64,000 nucleotides of DNA from Rathayibacter sp. VKM Ac-2754. GTDB lineage: Bacteria > Actinomycetota > Actinomycetes > Actinomycetales > Microbacteriaceae. The notes below the pieces were generated by a model, which made no database searches, was not told where the DNA came from, and saw nothing but the letters and a program-made list of their open reading frames with translations. How positions within the stretch are numbered: the stretch's first letter is position 1; the number at the start of each line of letters is the position of its first letter. The DNA is taken from positions 1 through 64,000 of the forward strand of contig NZ_WUCC01000009.1 of assembly GCF_009807095.1 (NCBI RefSeq), in the 5' to 3' direction. Of the stretch, positions 41,086 through 49,952 are shown piece by piece. Both the position numbers and the translations under genes were made by a program.

Positions 41086-41999
41086 AGGCCTCCCTCGCCG
41101 GCGCTCCCGTCAGCTTCGGCGTCTTCGAGCTGACTCCCGAGGGGTCGGAGGTCGTCTCGCCCGACGATCTCGTCGACATCCTGGCCCAGGCCGGCTACAC
41201 CGGCGTCGACCTCGGCCCGGTCGGCTACCTCGGCCGGGGCGCCGAGCTGCGCGGGCGGCTCGAGCGGTCCGGACTCGAGCTCGCAGGCGGCTGGATCCAG
41301 CTGCCCTTCACCGACGACGAGGCCTTCGCCGCCGCGCTCCCGCAGCTGCACGAGACCCTGCGGCTCTTCTCCGAGGCGTCCGAGAGCGGACCGTCGCGGC
41401 TCCCCCTGCCCACCCTCGCCGACGACGGCTCGACCGCCCGGCGCTCCTCCCCCGGTCGCGGCGAGGCCGCCGATCCCCTCGACGAGGAGCGCTGGTCGCG
41501 TCTCGTCGCCAATGTCGACCGCGCCGCGACGATCGTCCGGGCCGCCGGCTTCGAGCCGACCTTCCACCACCACGCGGGCACCTACATCGAGTCGCCCGGC
41601 GAGATCGACCGGTTCGTCGGGGCCGTCGACGTCGGCCTGACCCTCGACACCGGTCACCTGCTGATCGGCGGAGGCGATCCCGTCGCCGCGATCGACCGGT
41701 GGGGTCCGCACATCAACCACCTGCACCTCAAGGACGTCGACGTCGCCGAGCTCCACCGCGTGCTCTCCGCCGGCGGCGGCATGCGCGAGGTCTGGTCCTC
41801 GTCGTCCTTCGTCGCCTTCGGCCGGGGCGACATCGACCTCGACGCGGTGATGACCGCGATCGACTCGAGCGGCTACGACGGCTGGGTGGTGGTGGAGCAG
41901 GATGTGCTCAACGCGCCCGACGCCGTCATCGACGACTTCCGCGCCGAGCGCGGCGAAGACCAGAGGATCAACCGCGAGGCGCTCCGCTCCTGGGTGTGA
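41082..41999 (+). CDS. iolE: Sugar-phosphate isomerase/epimerase-type TIM barrel, probable inosose dehydratase
   Basis: A 305-residue AP-endonuclease-2-type TIM barrel. The N-terminal GAPVSFGVFELTP resembles IolE, which dehydrates 2-keto-myo-inositol. Metal ligands are suggested by FEPTFHHHAGTYIE, LTLDTGHLLIG, INHLHLKDVD and VVVEQD. A roughly 25-residue Ser/Gly/Pro-rich insertion (about 100-125) is unusual. IolI (inosose isomerase) is the alternative, but the position beside iolG favours IolE. The GTG start follows GGAG and overlaps the leader frame. Confidence 0.8.
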   Translation: MKASLAGAPVSFGVFELTPEGSEVVSPDDLVDILAQAGYTGVDLGPVGYLGRGAELRGRLERSGLELAGGWIQLPFTDDEAFAAALPQLHETLRLFSEASESGPSRLPLPTLADDGSTARRSSPGRGEAADPLDEERWSRLVANVDRAATIVRAAGFEPTFHHHAGTYIESPGEIDRFVGAVDVGLTLDTGHLLIGGGDPVAAIDRWGPHINHLHLKDVDVAELHRVLSAGGGMREVWSSSSFVAFGRGDIDLDAVMTAIDSSGYDGWVVVEQDVLNAPDAVIDDFRAERGEDQRINREALRSWV

Positions 42000-42064
42000 G
42001 CCCGCCCCGCCCCCCTCACTCTCCCCACCCTCTCGACCGCCCCCTGGGCAGCTAGGACAACGAC

Positions 42065-43072
42065 GTGACTCACAAGCCGCTCCGCTTCGGACTCATCGGC
42101 ACCGGCCGCATCGGCCAGGTGCACGCCGCCAACATCGCGGCCGACCCCGAGGCCGCCCTCGCCTGGGTGTGCGACCCCTTCATCGACGGTGCGAACGCCG
42201 TCTCGGCCCTCTACGGCGGGACGGTGACGACCGACGCGGCCGAGATGTTCGCCTCCGGTGAGATCGACGCGGTGCTCATCGCCTCGCCCACCGCGACGCA
42301 CGTCGACCTCCTCGAGGCGGCGATCGACGCCGGCGTCCCCGCCCTGTGCGAGAAGCCGATCGACCTCGACATCGCCCGCGTCGACGCGCTCCTGCCCCGG
42401 GTGCAGTCGTCGGGGGTGCCGATCGCGCTCGGCTTCAACCGCCGCTTCGACCCCGCGTTCGCCGAGGCGCGCGCCCGGGTCGCGGCCGGCGAGATCGGAG
42501 CGCTCGAGCAGCTCTCGATCATCAGCCGCGACCCCGCCGCCCCGCCCGCCGCCTACGTGGCGGTGTCCGGAGGCATCTTCCGCGACATGACGATCCACGA
42601 CTTCGACATGGCCCGCTTCTTCCTGCCCGACATCGTCGAGGTCTCGGCGACGGGCACCACGACCTTCGACCCCGGCGCGCGCGAGCACGGCGACTTCGAC
42701 ACCGCGGTCGTCACCCTCCGCGCCTCCTCCGGCGCCCTCGTCTCGATCACGAACTCGCGCCACAGCTCGGTCGGCTACGACCAGCGCATCGAGGCGTTCG
42801 GCGCCGACGGCTCGATCGAGGTCGCGAACGCGCTGACGAGCCTGGTGAGCGTCTCGAACGCGTCGAGCGTCCAGGCGAAGCCGCCGTACCAGGACTTCTT
42901 CCTCGAGCGCTACTCCGTCGCCTACCGGGCCGAGCTCAGCGAGTTCATCAAGCTCGCGCGGGGCGAGGAGTCGACCAGCCCCACCTTCGCCGATGGTCGC
43001 GCCGCGCTGATCCTCGCCGACGCCGCCGCCCGCTCGGCCGTCGAGCGCGTCGCGGTCGGCGTCGCACTGTGA
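42065..43072 (+). CDS. iolG: Inositol 2-dehydrogenase (Gfo/Idh/MocA)
   Basis: A 335-residue NAD-dependent dehydrogenase. The Rossmann motif is GLIGTGRIGQVHAANI; the EKPIDLD segment carries K97, and IFRDMTIHDFDMARF carries D174 and H178, the catalytic trio of inositol dehydrogenases. It oxidises myo-inositol to 2-keto-myo-inositol, the first step of the pathway. The GTG start at 42065 directly precedes the Rossmann strand. It is followed after 25 bp by another TIM-barrel gene. A specificity for scyllo- or chiro-inositol cannot be excluded. Confidence 0.9.
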   Translation: MTHKPLRFGLIGTGRIGQVHAANIAADPEAALAWVCDPFIDGANAVSALYGGTVTTDAAEMFASGEIDAVLIASPTATHVDLLEAAIDAGVPALCEKPIDLDIARVDALLPRVQSSGVPIALGFNRRFDPAFAEARARVAAGEIGALEQLSIISRDPAAPPAAYVAVSGGIFRDMTIHDFDMARFFLPDIVEVSATGTTTFDPGAREHGDFDTAVVTLRASSGALVSITNSRHSSVGYDQRIEAFGADGSIEVANALTSLVSVSNASSVQAKPPYQDFFLERYSVAYRAELSEFIKLARGEESTSPTFADGRAALILADAAARSAVERVAVGVAL

Positions 43073-43097
43073 CCGCGGCGAGCGGGGAGACGAAGCG

Positions 43098-43874
43098 ATG
43101 AGCCTCCGCCTGGCCGCGTCCGCAGAGATGCTCTTCGCCGAGCTGGACTTCGCCGACCGCGTGCGCCGCCTGCACGAGCGCGGCTTCGAGGTCGAGATCT
43201 GGGACTGGTCGACGAAGGACCTGCCCGACCTCGCGGCGACCGGCGCGACGTTCTCGTCGATGACGGGCTACCTGTTCGGCGACCTCACGACCCCGGACGG
43301 GATCGCCGAGCTCCTCCGCACCGCCGAGCTCTCGCTCGACGCGGCCGAGATCATCGACAGCCCCCGCCTCAATCTGCACGGCACCGGCCTCGCGCCGGGC
43401 GGGCTGCCGGTCCGGCCTGGCAGCGACGTGTCTCCCCAGGAGCGCGACCGGGCGCAGGAGACGCTCACCCGTCTCGCCGAGCTCGGCGAGTCCCGCGGCA
43501 GGGTCTTCACCCTCGAGAACCTCAACACCGCGGTCGACCACCCGGGCACGCCGTTCGCCCGCGCGGAGGACACGCTCGCGCTGGTCAGCGCCGTCGATCG
43601 GGCGGGGCTCCGACTCAACCTCGACCTCTACCACGCGCAGATCGGCGAGGGGAACCTGATCGAGCTGGTGCGCCGCGCCCAGCCGTGGATCGGCGAGATC
43701 CAGGTGGCCGACGTGCCGGGCCGCTGCGAGCCGGGCACCGGCGAGATCCGCTACGAGGCGATCGCTCGCGAGCTGCGCACGCTCGGCTACGACGGCGTCG
43801 TGGGTCTCGAGGCCTGGCCCTCGACCGACTCGGAGTCGGCCCTCGACGCCTTCGAGGCGGCCTTCCGCGGCTGA
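43098..43874 (+). CDS. Hydroxypyruvate-isomerase-like TIM barrel
   Basis: A 258-residue sugar isomerase/epimerase-type barrel of the Hyi/OtnI group (SAEMLFAELDFADRVRRLHERGFEVEIWDW). Metal or substrate residues are suggested by VFTLENLNTAVDHPGTPF, LNLDLYHAQIGEGNLIELV and EIQVADVPGRCEPGTGEI, where Glu, Asp, His and Glu ligands are expected. In an inositol island it may act as an IolH/IolI-like isomerase. It closes the block opened by the iolE-like gene. GAAGCG precedes the ATG, a weak ribosome site. Confidence 0.85.
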   Translation: MSLRLAASAEMLFAELDFADRVRRLHERGFEVEIWDWSTKDLPDLAATGATFSSMTGYLFGDLTTPDGIAELLRTAELSLDAAEIIDSPRLNLHGTGLAPGGLPVRPGSDVSPQERDRAQETLTRLAELGESRGRVFTLENLNTAVDHPGTPFARAEDTLALVSAVDRAGLRLNLDLYHAQIGEGNLIELVRRAQPWIGEIQVADVPGRCEPGTGEIRYEAIARELRTLGYDGVVGLEAWPSTDSESALDAFEAAFRG

Positions 43875-44221
43875 CGCCCACCCCCCCCTCGCTGATCGAG
43901 TAGCCCGCGCAGCGGGCGTATCGAGATCCACGTCCTTCAGCACGAAGGCTTCAACCCGATCTGCTGACGCTGGTGGGTCTCGATACGCTCCTCCGGGGCT
44001 ACTCGACCAGCATGAGGGAGGGACGGCGCACGCCGACTTCTCCCCCATCCCCGAGACACGAAGCGGCCTCTCCGCTTCTGAGAGAAGTGCCCTCCTGCGC
44101 ACGCCCCTCTCCTCGCTGATCGAGTAGCCCGCGCAGCGGGCGTATCGAGATCCACGTCCGTCAGAAGGCCGAGCCCGAGGACCGGCCTGCTCACGCGGGG
44201 GCTACTCGACCAGCATCCTCG
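43875..44221. repeat. Convergent gap with two palindrome pairs
   Basis: This 347-bp gap between two convergent genes has no gene. A first facing pair spans 43893-44014 (ATCGAGTAGCCCGCGCAGCG to GTATCGAGATCC, then GGTGGGTCTCGATACG to GGCTACTCGACCAGCAT). A second, less complete pair spans 44114-44218 and ends in GGGGCTACTCGACCAGCAT within the last bases before the dehydrogenase stop. Confidence 0.82.
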
Positions 44222-45400
44222 TCAGCTGTCGTAGGTGGTGGGCCCCGTCACGCCGTGCACCGTCTCCCACGCGCGCGCCGCGTCGCTGCGGACGGCCGCC
44301 TCGACGATCTCGGCCGCCGACCACGCGTCCGACGCCGAGGGGGCGAGCTGCCGCCCCGCGAGGACCGAGCCGAGGAACAGCGAGGCCTCGATCGTCTTGA
44401 GGTCGTCGAACCCCATGCTCGTCCCGGCGCCGGGCTGGAACCGCCCGAAGTCGCCGAAGCCCGGCTCGGCCATCACGGTCCGGTAGCCGCTGGGGTCGTC
44501 GGCGAGCTGCAGCTCGTTCAGCCGCTGGAAGTCCCAGCGCAGCGACCCCTTCGTGCCGTACACCTCGAGCGCGTACTCGGCGCGGGGCCCGACGGCCACC
44601 CGGCTCGCCTCGAGCACCGCGACGGCGCCCGACTCGAACCGGCCGAGGAGCGCCGCGTAGTCCTCGTTCTCGACGGCGCCCTTCGCCGCGTCGTCGTCGC
44701 CCTTGCTGAAGTGACCGGCCGCCGCGGAGCCGGGCAGCGGACGCTCGCGGACGAAGGTCTCGGTGACCGCGGAGACCGAGTCGATCCTCCCGACCACGTA
44801 CTGCGCCAGGTCGGCGCCGTGCGACAGGAGGTCGCCGAGGACGCCGGACCCCGCGCGGTCGCGCAGGAAGCGCCAGGTGAGCGCGCCGAGCGGATCGGCC
44901 GAGTAGTCGGCCAGCAGGCGCACGCTGACGTTCGTCACGGTACCGAGCGCGCCCGCGCCCACCAGAGCGCGGGCCTTCGCCACCGCCGGCGCGTGGCGGT
45001 AGTTGAAGCCGACCGACGTCACGATCCCGGCGGTCCCGGCCGCGCGCGCGATGTCCGAGGACTCGAGTGCGGAGCGCCCCATCGGCTTCTCGATCCAGAA
45101 CGGCTTGCCCGCCTCGGCCGCCGCGAGGGCGACCTCGCGGTGCAGGAAGTTGGGCGCGCAGATCGAGACGACGTCGACCTCGGGGTCGGCGAGCACCTCG
45201 CGGTAGTCGGCCGTGGCGCGCCGGTAGCCGAGGACCTCCCGGGCGCTCGTGCGGGTCGCGGGGTCGGTGTCGGCGGCCGAGACGAGGTCGACGGCGACCC
45301 CGAGGTCCGGATAGTGCTCCGGGACCGCGCGATACGCACGAGTATGGAGGCGACCCATCCATCCGACCGATACCAGTCCGACTCCCAGTCGGTGAACCAT
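44222..45400 (-). CDS. Gfo/Idh/MocA-family oxidoreductase
   Basis: A 392-residue NAD(P)-dependent dehydrogenase, longer than IolG. The Rossmann segment is VGLVSVGWMGRLHTRAYRA; WIEKPMGRS provides the Lys; GSGVLGDLLSHGADLAQY provides Asp and His of the catalytic trio. The style is near the MviM/YvaA-like group that acts on inositols and other cyclic polyols. I choose the ATG at 45400; the frame stays open to 45475 but would cross operator site 4. It is divergent from the inositol ABC binding protein. A second inositol stereoisomer is a likely substrate, by inference. Confidence 0.82.
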   Translation of the reverse strand: MVHRLGVGLVSVGWMGRLHTRAYRAVPEHYPDLGVAVDLVSAADTDPATRTSAREVLGYRRATADYREVLADPEVDVVSICAPNFLHREVALAAAEAGKPFWIEKPMGRSALESSDIARAAGTAGIVTSVGFNYRHAPAVAKARALVGAGALGTVTNVSVRLLADYSADPLGALTWRFLRDRAGSGVLGDLLSHGADLAQYVVGRIDSVSAVTETFVRERPLPGSAAAGHFSKGDDDAAKGAVENEDYAALLGRFESGAVAVLEASRVAVGPRAEYALEVYGTKGSLRWDFQRLNELQLADDPSGYRTVMAEPGFGDFGRFQPGAGTSMGFDDLKTIEASLFLGSVLAGRQLAPSASDAWSAAEIVEAAVRSDAARAWETVHGVTGPTTYDS

Positions 45401-45456
45401 GGCGCTCTCATTCCTTCTCGTCGACGCTGAACGGCACCACTCTACCTCCATGACAA

Positions 45457-45470
45457 TATGTATTGACATT
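45457..45470 (+). promoter_or_regulatory. Inositol operator site 4 (dehydrogenase/ABC importer gap)
   Basis: TATGTATTGACATT, matching WWTGT-N4-ACAWT. It lies 57 bp before the dehydrogenase start and 87 bp before the binding-protein start. A further TGACAA lies just to the left. Confidence 0.68.
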
Positions 45471-45556
45471 TGCAACGCCCGACTTCATACTCGACGCGAC
45501 AGCGACGTTTTCCCGGACCGTCATCGACGACGGCATCCGCATCGAAGGGACTTTCA

Positions 45557-46525
45557 ATGAAGAAGCGATTCCTCACCGGACTCGGCGTCACGGCCGCGGC
45601 CGCACTGCTGCTGAGCGGATGCACGGGGACCGGTCAGGAGCCCGCCGCCAGTGCCGGAGGCGGCGGCGACTACACCTACGCCGTCGTCACGCACTCCGGC
45701 CCCGGCGACGCCTTCTGGGACCGCGTGAAGTCGGGGGCCGAGGCCGCCGGCGCCGACTACGGAGCGACGATCACCTACAACGCCGATCCCGACCCGGCCA
45801 AGCAGTCGCAGCTGATCGACAACGCGGTGGCCCAGGGAGTCGACGGCATCGTCGTCTCGATGGCCAACCCCGACGGAGTGAAGGACAGCGTCGAGAAGGC
45901 GGTCGCCGCCGGCATCCCGGTGGTCACCATCAACTCGGGCATCGAGCGCTCGGCCGAGTTCGGCGCTCTCACCCACATCGGCCAGAGCGAGACCGTCGCC
46001 GGCGAGGCCGTCGGCACGAAGCTCGCCGAGGCGGGGGCGACGAACGCCCTCTGCGTCATCCAGGAGGCGGGCAACGTCGGTCTCGAGGAGCGCTGCAAGG
46101 CGGCCGCCTCGACCTTCGGCGGCACGATGTCGAACCTGCAGGTCGACGGAACGAACGACGCCGAGGTCAAGGCGACGATCAAGTCGAAGCTGCAGTCCGA
46201 CCCCTCGATCGACGGCGTCCTGACGCTCGGCGGCCAGTACGCTATCGACGCCGTCGGCGCCGTCTCGGAGTCGGGCAGCTCGGCGCAGGTCGGCACCTTC
46301 GACCTCTCGGAGGACGTGGTCACGGCGGTCGAGGACGGCTCGATCGCCTTCGCGGTCGACCAGCAGCCCTACGTCCAGGGCTTCCTCGGCGTCACCGCGC
46401 TCTCGCTCTACAGCACCAACGGCAACGTCATCGGGGGCGGCCAGCCCGTCTACTCCGGTCCCGCCTTCGTGACGAAGGAGAACGCCGCGGCGGTCGCCGA
46501 GTTCGCCGCGAACGGCACCCGCTAG
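45557..46525 (+). CDS. Sugar (inositol-type) ABC substrate-binding lipoprotein
   Basis: A 322-residue periplasmic-binding-protein family 4 (ribose-type) lipoprotein with lipobox LLSGC. Ligand-contact features are THSGPGDAFWDRVKSG, NPDGVKDSVEKAVAAGIPVVTINSG and VDQQPYVQGFLGV, typical of inositol/ribose/xylose binders. GAAGGGA precedes the ATG at 45557. It heads an importer operon with a permease and an ATPase. Inositol is inferred from operator site 4 and island context. Confidence 0.9.
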   Translation: MKKRFLTGLGVTAAAALLLSGCTGTGQEPAASAGGGGDYTYAVVTHSGPGDAFWDRVKSGAEAAGADYGATITYNADPDPAKQSQLIDNAVAQGVDGIVVSMANPDGVKDSVEKAVAAGIPVVTINSGIERSAEFGALTHIGQSETVAGEAVGTKLAEAGATNALCVIQEAGNVGLEERCKAAASTFGGTMSNLQVDGTNDAEVKATIKSKLQSDPSIDGVLTLGGQYAIDAVGAVSESGSSAQVGTFDLSEDVVTAVEDGSIAFAVDQQPYVQGFLGVTALSLYSTNGNVIGGGQPVYSGPAFVTKENAAAVAEFAANGTR

Positions 46526-46592
46526 CAGCACCACGGAGGCCGGCGTCGCCCCGCGCCGGCCTCCGCTCTCCCCCTTCGAACAGGAGTCACCG

Positions 46593-47636
46593 TTGACGAC
46601 CACAGACATCGTGACGATCGCCACGAGGCCACGCCTCGAGAGACGTCCTCTCCGCAAGATCCTGGCCCGGCCCGAGACCGGCGCGCTCGTCGCAGCCCTC
46701 GCCGTGCTGGTGTTCTTCTCCCTCTACACCCCTCAGTTCCTGAGCCTCGCCGGAGCGGGCGTCTGGCTCGAGTCCGCCTCGACCTTCGGCATCATGGCGG
46801 TCGCCGTCGCGATGCTGATGATCGGCGGCGAGTTCGACCTCTCGGCCGGAGTCATGACCGGCTTCTCGGCCCTCATCGTCGGCATCCTGACCACCCACTA
46901 CGGGCTCAGCATCTGGATCGCCGTCCTGATCTCGCTGGTCACCTGCCTCGGAGTGGGCGCCCTCAACGGCATCCTCGTGATGAAGACCGGACTGCCGAGC
47001 TTCATCGTCACCCTCGGCACCTTCTTCGCCCTCGCCGGGATCGACCTCGCCGTGACCAAGATCATCACCGGCCAGGTCGCGATCCAGGGCATGACGAACG
47101 TCCCGGCCTACGACAGCATCCAGCCGGTCTTCGGCTCCTCCCTCACCCTCGGCACCGGCACGTTCTACGTCTCGGTGCTCTGGTGGTTCGCCGTCACGGC
47201 GGTCGCCACCTGGATCCTGCTGCGCACCCGCGCCGGCAACTGGATCTTCGCCGTCGGCGGTGCGCTCACCTCCTCGCGCCAGATCGGCGTGCCCGTGCTC
47301 AAGACCAAGATCGGCCTCTTCATGGGCACCGCCGGCGCGGCGTGGCTCGTCGGGATGATCTCGCTCTTCCGCACCTCGACCGTGCAGGCGAACACCGGCG
47401 TCGGCCAGGAGTTCATCTACATCATCTGCGCGGTCGTCGGCGGCTGCCTGATGACCGGCGGCTACGGCTCCGCGATCGGCGCCGCACTCGGCGCCCTCAT
47501 CTACGGCATGGTCTTCCAGGGCATCACCTTCGCCCAGTGGGACACCAACTGGCTGCGCACCGTCCTCGGCGGCATGCTGCTCGCGGCCGTGCTGCTGAAC
47601 AACTTCGTCCGGACACGAGCAGGAGGCGGGCGATGA
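46593..47636 (+). CDS. Ribose-type ABC transporter permease
   Basis: A 347-residue BPD_transp_2 permease with 8-10 predicted helices. [20 protein letters not shown] and [18 protein letters not shown] are family signatures, as is the late [27 protein letters not shown] start at 46593 is supported by AGGAG eight bases upstream; no ATG or GTG lies close by. Its stop overlaps the ATPase start by 4 bp. It forms the channel of the presumed inositol importer. Confidence 0.9.
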   Translation: MTTTDIVTIATRPRLERRPLRKILARPETGALVAALAVLVFFSLYTPQFLSLAGAGVWLESASTFGIMAVAVAMLMIGGEFDLSAGVMTGFSALIVGILTTHYGLSIWIAVLISLVTCLGVGALNGILVMKTGLPSFIVTLGTFFALAGIDLAVTKIITGQVAIQGMTNVPAYDSIQPVFGSSLTLGTGTFYVSVLWWFAVTAVATWILLRTRAGNWIFAVGGALTSSRQIGVPVLKTKIGLFMGTAGAAWLVGMISLFRTSTVQANTGVGQEFIYIICAVVGGCLMTGGYGSAIGAALGALIYGMVFQGITFAQWDTNWLRTVLGGMLLAAVLLNNFVRTRAGGGR

Positions 47637-48568
47637 GCGCCGAGTACACGACCAGCGGACCGTCGACCGGGCGACCGGCAGCGCCCCGCACCCCGGTCGG
47701 CGCGACGATCGTCGAGGTCCGCGACATCGGCAAGAGCTACGGAGCCGTCAACGCGCTCGCCGGAGTGTCCACCACGGTGAACGCGGGTCAGGTCACCTGC
47801 GTGCTCGGCGACAACGGCGCGGGCAAGTCGACGTTCATCAAGATGCTCGCCGGCGCCCACACTCCGTCAGAGGGGCAGCTGCTCCTCGACGGCGAGCCGG
47901 TCACGTTCTCGTCCCCCCGCGCTGCGCTGCAGGCGGGCATCGCGACGGTCTACCAGGACCTCGCCGTCGTGCCGCTGATGCCGGTCTGGCGCAACTTCTT
48001 CCTCGGCTCCGAGATCACGAAGGGCATCGGACCGCTGCGGCGACTCGACGTCAAGGCGATGCGCGCGATCACCCAGTCCGAGCTCGCGAACATGGGCATC
48101 GACCTGCGCGACGTCGACCAGCCGATCGGCACGCTCTCGGGCGGCGAGCGCCAGTGCGTCGCGATCGCCCGGGCGGTGTACTTCGGCGCCCGCGTGCTCA
48201 TCCTCGACGAGCCGACCGCCGCCCTCGGCGTCAAGCAGAGCGGAGTGGTGCTCAAGTACATCGCCCGCTCGCGCGACCAGGGCCTCGGGGTCGTCTTCAT
48301 CACTCACAACCCGCACCACGCCTACCCGGTCGGCGATCGCTTCCTGCTCCTGAACCGCGGCACCAGCCTCGGCAACTTCGAGAAGAGCGAGATCAGCCTC
48401 GGCGAGCTCACCAGCCTCATGGCCGGAGGGGCGGAGCTCGCCTCCCTCGCCCACGAGCTCGAGCGGTCGATGGGTCCCGACTCCGACCTCGCGGCCGAGG
48501 TGGCGCACGAGGCCGCCGCGAGCCCGTCGACGGCACCCGACCGCGCGGGGGCGAACCCCGCGGTCTGA
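47633..48568 (+). CDS. Single-domain sugar ABC transporter ATPase
   Basis: A 311-residue ATPase with Walker [11 protein letters not shown]-loop [10 protein letters not shown], signature LSGGERQC, Walker [13 protein letters not shown] and switch THNPHHAY. Ribose/inositol-type ATPases usually carry two ABC domains in about 500 residues; this one has a single domain plus a 40-residue Ala/Pro-rich tail. It presumably works as a homodimer. It is coupled to the permease gene by an ATGA overlap. Confidence 0.9.
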   Translation: MSAEYTTSGPSTGRPAAPRTPVGATIVEVRDIGKSYGAVNALAGVSTTVNAGQVTCVLGDNGAGKSTFIKMLAGAHTPSEGQLLLDGEPVTFSSPRAALQAGIATVYQDLAVVPLMPVWRNFFLGSEITKGIGPLRRLDVKAMRAITQSELANMGIDLRDVDQPIGTLSGGERQCVAIARAVYFGARVLILDEPTAALGVKQSGVVLKYIARSRDQGLGVVFITHNPHHAYPVGDRFLLLNRGTSLGNFEKSEISLGELTSLMAGGAELASLAHELERSMGPDSDLAAEVAHEAAASPSTAPDRAGANPAV

Positions 48569-48655
48569 CACCGCGCAGCATCGGCCGGCCCCTCGCTCGA
48601 GGTGGTCGGCCGGTTCCGCGTTCGGCCGGCCCGACCACGAGACGAAGGCAGGCGC

Positions 48656-49942
48656 ATGGCGCACTTCCGCATCCGCGACTTCCACCCCGAGGACATCGAC
48701 GGCATCCTGCCGCTCTGGGAGGAGCTGCGCACGCAGGCCGAGCCCGTCTACGGGCTCTCCGAGGTGCTCGCCTCCTGCCGGCAGGACCACGCGGTGGTCG
48801 CCGTCCTCGACGACGTCGTCATCGGCGCGGCGGTGGGCCGCGCCGCGCACGCCCAGGGCTGGATCGTGTTCCTCGCGACCGAGCGGGAGCACCGGCGCAC
48901 CGGCATCGGCGGCGCGCTGCTCGCGGCGCTCGAGAAGCGGATGGCTCCGCTCGGCCTGTCGAAGCTCTCGGTGCTGCTGCCCGACTCGGGGCTGCCCGAC
49001 GACGCGTTCGCCGAGCAGGGCTTCGAGGCCAAGAAGAACCTGCGCTACTTCGAACGGCAGATCCCGGTGCAGCGGGCCGAGCTGGGCGTACTGTCCGAGC
49101 TCGGCGGCCGCGTCCTGCCCCGGGGTCTCTGGGAGTCGATCGGCGGCATGCAGCGCGAGAAGGAGCTGCTCGAGCGCCGCCTGGTCATGCCGCTCGCCCG
49201 CGCCGACCTCGCCGAGCAGTTCGGCGTCGTCCCGCCGAGCGCCGTGGTCCTCTTCGGCCCGCCCGGGACGGGCAAGACGACCTTCGCGCGCGCCATCGCC
49301 TCCCGGCTCGAGTGGTCGTTCGTCGAGGTCTTCCCCTCGCGCCTCGCCTCCGACTCGGCAGGGCTCGCCGGCGCCCTGCGCGAGACCTTCGACAGGATCA
49401 CCGAGCTCGAGCACGCGGTGGTCTTCATCGACGAGGTCGAGGAGATCGCGGTGCAGCGCGGAGGCGAGCCGCCGTCGGCGCTGCAGGGCGTCACGAACGA
49501 GCTGCTCAAGATCATCCCCGCGTTCCGCGATCAGCCGAACCGGCTGCTGGTGTGCGCCACGAACTTCATCCGCTCGCTCGACTCGGCCTTCCTCCGCCAC
49601 GGCCGCTTCGACTACGTGATCCCGATCGGGCTGCCGGACGACGACGCCCGCTTCTCGATCTGGTCGCGCTACATCCCGGGCCACGTCCTCGACACGATCG
49701 ACGTCGCCGCGCTGGTCGCCGACACGACGGGCTTCTCGCCCGCCGACATCGAGTACGCCGCCCGCAGGGCGTCGCAGGCGGCGCTCGAGGACGCCGTCGA
49801 CAGCGGCGGCGACGCGATCGAGGCGCGCCGCGGACCGCGGACCTCTGACTACCGCGCGGCGATCGCGGCGACCCGGGCGACGGTCTCGCACGAGGTCGCG
49901 GAGGCGTTCCTCGACGACATCGGCCGGCTCGCCCGGGTCTGA
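48656..49942 (+). CDS. GNAT acetyltransferase fused to an AAA+ ATPase
   Basis: A 428-residue two-domain protein. Residues 1-145 are a GNAT acetyltransferase with the acetyl-CoA loop EHRRTGIGGALLAALE. Residues 165-425 are an AAA+ module of the Cdc48/Vps4/FtsH-like style: Walker A GPPGTGKT with K207, Walker B VVFIDEVEEI with D259 and E260, sensor 1 CATNFIR, and an Arg finger region HGRFDYVIPIG. Both active sites look intact. The pairing suggests ATP-driven remodelling of an acetylated partner, but no function is known to me. It is not part of the inositol operon: 88 bp separate them. Confidence 0.88.
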   Translation: MAHFRIRDFHPEDIDGILPLWEELRTQAEPVYGLSEVLASCRQDHAVVAVLDDVVIGAAVGRAAHAQGWIVFLATEREHRRTGIGGALLAALEKRMAPLGLSKLSVLLPDSGLPDDAFAEQGFEAKKNLRYFERQIPVQRAELGVLSELGGRVLPRGLWESIGGMQREKELLERRLVMPLARADLAEQFGVVPPSAVVLFGPPGTGKTTFARAIASRLEWSFVEVFPSRLASDSAGLAGALRETFDRITELEHAVVFIDEVEEIAVQRGGEPPSALQGVTNELLKIIPAFRDQPNRLLVCATNFIRSLDSAFLRHGRFDYVIPIGLPDDDARFSIWSRYIPGHVLDTIDVAALVADTTGFSPADIEYAARRASQAALEDAVDSGGDAIEARRGPRTSDYRAAIAATRATVSHEVAEAFLDDIGRLARV

Positions 49943-49952
49943 GAGGGCGGCC

